64,000 nucleotides of DNA from Emydura subglobosa (taxonomy: Eukaryota; Chordata; Testudines; Chelidae), in NCBI GenBank assembly GCA_007922225.1, contig ML679963.1, positions 5,332,624 to 5,396,623 of the forward strand. Reading direction: 5' to 3'. Made by a program: the position numbers and the translations under genes. Below, one piece after another: positions 59,660 to 64,000 of this stretch. Below the pieces are notes generated by a model. That model worked only from the letters and a program-made list of their open reading frames with translations, made no database searches and was not told where the DNA came from. Position 1 is the stretch's first letter. Each line of letters begins with the position of its first letter.

Positions 59660-62600
59660 CAGGAGAAAAAGAAGTATTCTATGTTCAAATATCCAAAGAG
59701 CATAACATTTTCCTCTTGAAATTGCTAACAAAGAGTGGTTATGAAGCTGACACAGGTGGAAGAAGGGTTTAAATGGGGAAGAAAGATTCCCTTTCACGTA
59801 GCAGAGATTGTTCTTTATTCATCTGTGTCAATGTCACCAGGTGGGTACTTTAAAGTCAATTCACTGCAGTACTGTAGTTGACAGTGGCAGTCTGGATTTC
59901 CTAATTTTACCTCTGCTTGTACTTTTTCACAAAATATAATCAGCATGGAATTTTTTAATAACAAAAGGAATTCCAAACACTTACTGTAACTATTTTGATT
60001 CTGCTCCTGGTACAGATAAATAAAAAATGGAAGATTTGCTTGTTTTTGGTGATATTCGCAGTACTGGATCGCCGCCGACCCCCCGCCCCCCCCCCACGGC
60101 CGTTGGGAAGCAATAAAGCCTGCAGGTTAATTCTGAATCTGTGTCTTTTACAGTGTATTTCTATTGTTCCTGCACCAGGAGACATGCAGAAGGAGAGATC
60201 ATATTTCTGCTTTCTACTCCATAAAGCTAATTCTTCTTCCCTGGGTAGTGCTGGTTAGGCATTCTTTTGTAACATTTCTTCCCTTCAGTGACAACAACTA
60301 TTTAGTGAGAAATATAAATTAAGCATTTTAGTGTATTCCTCAATGAATATTCTCTTTTATCCCAGACATAGTAGCCTTCCCTTCTGCAAGTAATGGGTTA
60401 TTTTCAGCCATTATCATCTTCAGTCTTGATTACTAACGAGGCAACCTGCACCTCTTTCTATATTTGGCTGATCTTTTTGTCTAACTCTAGTAAGCATCAT
60501 CCTGGCTGCTATTGTACCTATGCTGAAGTTTTCTTCTGGCCTGCCGCTGATCACTTTCAGCTGATTACTTGTAGCTATAGAAACAGTGTCTCTAGACTGT
60601 CACACTTTCTCTCTGGATGACACAAGACACAGCTTCCTCTCCCAGAACTGACCCATTGGGTTGTTTTTTGTTTTTGTATGAAACCTTCTCAGACTACCTG
60701 CTGCATCACATATCCAAAAAGATCCACTTGTACTGATCTTATTTCCTTCACAAGTTACTGGGGTTTAGACAGACATTGGCCAAACTAAAGTCCTTAGTAT
60801 TCCAAAGTTTGTAGTTTCTAAAAATCTCACCCTATTAGATTTGAAAACACTCAGTAACTCTCAGGATTTGAACCACAGTTTTAGGGGCGGGGAAAGAGAG
60901 AGAACTGAGAGAACTATCCAGTAAATCATACGATACAGTAGATATTCTACTGTAACATAGTTGGCTAACGTTTGATTTATATCAGAAGAACAGGAGATTT
61001 TTTAAACCATAATTATTCAATGTGGCGTAATTACTCATTTTAAGTAGGAATTTTGGGAGGGGAGAAATAGGTTTTAGTCTCTTCTTTTAGTAGCATTTTA
61101 AAACAATTCTTAATCATGGCATTCTGATTTTTCAAAATGGCCTTTCTTGGAAACATTTGCTTTTACAACAGGCAAACACCCTCTATAAATACACATTACC
61201 TCACTTCATAGCTAACATTTTATTCACTTTCTTTCCAACCTGAACCACTGATCTGGTTCTGAGTTCCTACTTTCCCCCAAACCGCTTTCAGAAACAAGAA
61301 CACACACCAAAAGAATGTGGAGTGATCTTTTCCCAGTTTTGACTGTGTGTGTGGTAATGAACTCCTAACCTGAATTTTCAGCAGAACATTAGGGTTCTGC
61401 TCCAGAACACAAACCCGCAGAGCTATGGCAGGTTCTGCTTTTTCCAAAATGATTTAACCAGCTGCAGTATATTAGTTGTGGCAACTTTTCTTGGATCTTA
61501 AATGGTTTTTGAAGCCATGCTGTCAGCTGCCTTCATGTCACCCGACTCTATTATGATTGAATCTCCTGTTCCTTTTATAGAGTTGTTCTCTCCTAATAAA
61601 ACACTAACTGCTGGTCTAAGAGTTTGCTTCAGGACCACTGGTTACAATCTTACGATAACCTTCTGGTCCTTTCTTTTTTCAACTAAAAACTACATGTGAA
61701 ATATTAATCACTGAATCTGTACTGTTAAATACGCACATCTAGTCCAAAATATTTGTCCTGTTTATACAGTATCTTAACTCCATCTCCCTTTCTAGTTCTT
61801 TTAAGAGCTCATACTTGCAAACTGGGCAATATTCCTGAACACATGAAAGAACACACAGAGCACACAAACAGTTATAAATGAATATCTGCAATTCATTGTG
61901 GCAGACGCCTACAAAGGTGATACCTTCAAGCTGCTTGTCAGAATAAACTAGCAGAAAAGCTGTTACTTGTCAACTTTTGGATGAGATACATTGCAAAACA
62001 ATATTAATTTTTCCTGGCAAATGCAATGCCACATTTTATAGGTGTGAACTATTTTCAAACTTCAAAACACACATGAAAACTGTACCATAAATGAGCTGTG
62101 AAAGGGTACAAGAACACACTAAACAGAGGTAAAAACAAAGAAACTACTCTATATGTACAAAATTAAAACCCTCAGTTTATTTTTAAATATGTTTAGAGAT
62201 TGAAAATATTTGTAACTGTTAATCTCCCATATTTGAACATAATGAATCAATGCAAGTTTACAAATCTGTTGTTACTCTTAATTGGGTCCTGTCAATGTTG
62301 CATTTAAAATGAGAAGACTAAAAGACAAACGATATTTGGGGGGCATTATATTGCACAATTAAAAAGAAAGCACGGTTAAAAGCTAACTTGACAACATTTG
62401 TTGTTAGGATTTCTAGGACTTTCATCAGGGATGTTTATATCAGTATCCTGTCTCTTAGAAATTGGTTTACTGTAGTAACAGACTAGGCTATTAATGAGAA
62501 AACAGTAAGCAGCTTTAGGCCCTAATGGACACTAAATGACTTGGAGGATCTGAAACATTTAAGTGCAGAGAAAAAATACATATGTGCAATTCCTTTAAAT

Positions 62601-62660
62601 TCAAATATTTGCATGGGGGAGATGCACACAAAAAAGATGATACACAGAGACATCCAGATA
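59660..62660. other. Repeat-poor, gene-free stretch
   Basis: No exon or interspersed repeat was recognised. One GC-rich simple tract lies at 60070-60105. Open frames of 65-87 codons lack motifs. Confidence 0.45.
60079..60095. repeat. C-rich tract in a local GC island
   Basis: C6, G, C10, flanked by GATCGCCGCCGA and ACGGCCG. The minus strand is G-rich and could form a quadruplex. This roughly 35-bp patch is the only CpG-containing GC cluster in several kilobases. Confidence 0.8.
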
Positions 62661-62664
62661 ATCA

Positions 62665-62765
62665 ATTTATACATGCATCTGACAAAGTGAGTTTCTGCCC
62701 ACGAAAGCTTAAGCCAAAACAAATTTGTTAGTCTTTAAGGTGCCATAGGACTCTCGCTAATTTAT
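62665..62765 (+). mobile_element. PLE-type retroelement 3' tail with hammerhead-like core
   Basis: GCATCTGACAAAGTGAG, TTTCTGCCCACGAAAGCTTA and AAATTTGTTAGTCTTTAAGG then TGCCATAGGACTCTCGC match a tail I recall as very common in turtle and other amniote genomes. It is probably the 3' end of a Penelope-like or related retroelement. CTGACAA (62679-62685), a stem of GTGAGT against GCCCAC, and GAAA (62703-62706) occupy the positions of a hammerhead ribozyme core (CUGANGA, stem II, GAAA). No coding sequence is attached. Confidence 0.6.
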
Positions 62766-62769
62766 ACAT

Positions 62770-64000
62770 AATAAACTAAAACTACAACATTTTAAATCCA
62801 AACCAGCATACTAACCATGTGGATTTTAAAATCAGTTTTGCTGAAGCATCTTTGCTTACTTCATGTTGCCTGAGTAGGTTCTTTAAAATCAGAAGAAAAT
62901 AGAGCCATAATGGTAGATAAATACTCAATGACTAGAGACTTCCTTGTACCCTCAAGATGAAGCTAAGAGCAAACACTGACATTTGACATAGGTACAGCTG
63001 TTTAAAATATGTCTTCATCCTAGTCAGATGAAGGAGATAAAAACAGAATAAAGATCAGACTGAATAAATTCACAGCTATAACAAACATTTTTAAAATAAA
63101 AGAAACAGATGCTGAAAAATGTGCAAAAATGAAGCTCCAAGTTTCGCAAACCTTAAAGCCAAAACATCAGTGAGCGTTCACATTCTGTCAGTCTCTGCTA
63201 GGAATCCTGAGAACATCAGGGAAAGTCAAAAGCAATGAATATTTTGAAGGAAGAAACCTTTACATCTATTTGTTTTAGTTTCAGAAATGGTGCAAAAATG
63301 TTACCTACTCCCTGTACAGTGATTAGTCTCAGTAACGTAACATAACAGATACATTCTAAATCCTTTTAGGCCTTCCCTCCCTTACTGGAAAGATCATCTC
63401 TTTTTTTATTTCAAAGTGGATTTAATAAAGAAAAGGAGTGCTGTTAAAGTAATACGTGAGGCTTTGACATTAAGCAGTGCAACCCTGCAGAGTCGGCAAG
63501 AACAGGATCTCTAATCTCCAGTGATTTATAGAGGGCTCTTCCTTCATCTCTGCACTTGGGGAGGGCCAAAAAGTTTAGAGACAGGCTGGCGTCCCCCTTA
63601 CTCCACACTGCCAACTCCTGCTGGCCAGTCTGTGTGCTAAAACTTTTAACCATTTCACTGCTGGGATACAATGCACCCATTAAAGTGGTTTTTATTTGTT
63701 TGTATTTATAGAACAAAGTGATCTCAGAATTAAGTAATGCCTATGGAGGTAAATGTTTACGTTTGTCATCAGAAATTTATAAGCAGAGAAAGAGAAGCTA
63801 ATAGGCACCAAGAGAAGACCTAAACAGTGTAGTGTTTGATGCTCATCTAAATAAGCTCTGAAATGTGCAGAATAGAAACACATCTTAATTAGAGGCTTAC
63901 AAATGTATACAGTTAATTTTAAAGCTAAATAACTGAATTACAAATACCAGACAGACTATTACCAACTGGAAAAGAATGTTAGCCTTACACTGGCGGAATG
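62770..64000. other. Unique non-coding stretch to window end
   Basis: No repeat, exon or RNA gene was recognised. The 90-codon minus-strand frame at 63444-63716 has no identifiable motif. Confidence 0.5.

Noticed and set aside
1..64000. CRISPR array, prokaryotic operon or phage content
   Set aside because: No regularly spaced direct repeats, ribosome-binding sites or dense long frames; the repeat content is vertebrate.

Overview
Nuclear DNA of an amniote, most likely a turtle; a crocodilian is the main alternative. The window is AT-rich, has no operons and no long open frames, and its interspersed repeats match families I recall as common in turtle and archosaur genomes. These are a CR1 LINE 3' end, MIR-type tRNA-derived SINEs, L2-type tails, Penelope-like element (PLE) tails, palindromic MITEs ending in GGGCCAGATC or similar, and hAT and Harbinger MITEs. 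The species assignment rests on remembered repeat families and was not checked against any database.

I find no protein-coding exon, rRNA gene or tRNA gene that I can support. Every open frame is short (longest 167 codons, in low-complexity AT-rich DNA), and none shows a recognisable host-protein domain with splice sites around it. The window is best read as a gene desert or the inside of a very large intron. The only coding-like traces are dead retroelements: a GIY-YIG endonuclease remnant in a PLE (about 8200-8975), a possible LINE endonuclease remnant (about 12900-13260), and a doubtful cluster of open frames at 49855-50965.

Layout. 1-4880: mostly unique AT-rich DNA with two short hairpin repeats. 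4881-9770: dense repeats, namely a Harbinger MITE, GATCTGGCCC hairpins, an L2-type tail, a hAT MITE with a perfect 8-bp target-site duplication, a truncated PLE, and a MIR broken by a later hairpin insertion. 9770-18560: more hairpin MITEs, a 213-bp palindrome, a LINE remnant, a TIR MITE and an unclassified block at 15990-17420. 18560-23840: almost no recognised repeats. 23840-35430: several MIRs, hAT and TIR MITEs, an inverted PLE tail, and copy A of an unnamed dispersed repeat. 35430-45680: a 10-kb repeat-poor block. 45680-59660: microsatellite, copy B of the unnamed repeat, a nested palindrome, a Harbinger MITE half, two 5S rRNA-like units, a G-rich tract, MIR, L2 and CR1. 59660-64000: mostly unique, with one PLE-type tail carrying a hammerhead-like core.

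The most interesting material is the retroelement RNA structure: hammerhead-like cores in two PLE-type tails, a perfectly placed head-to-head PLE palindrome at 31597-31750, and the paired 5S-like units. None of this amounts to a demonstrated new system.
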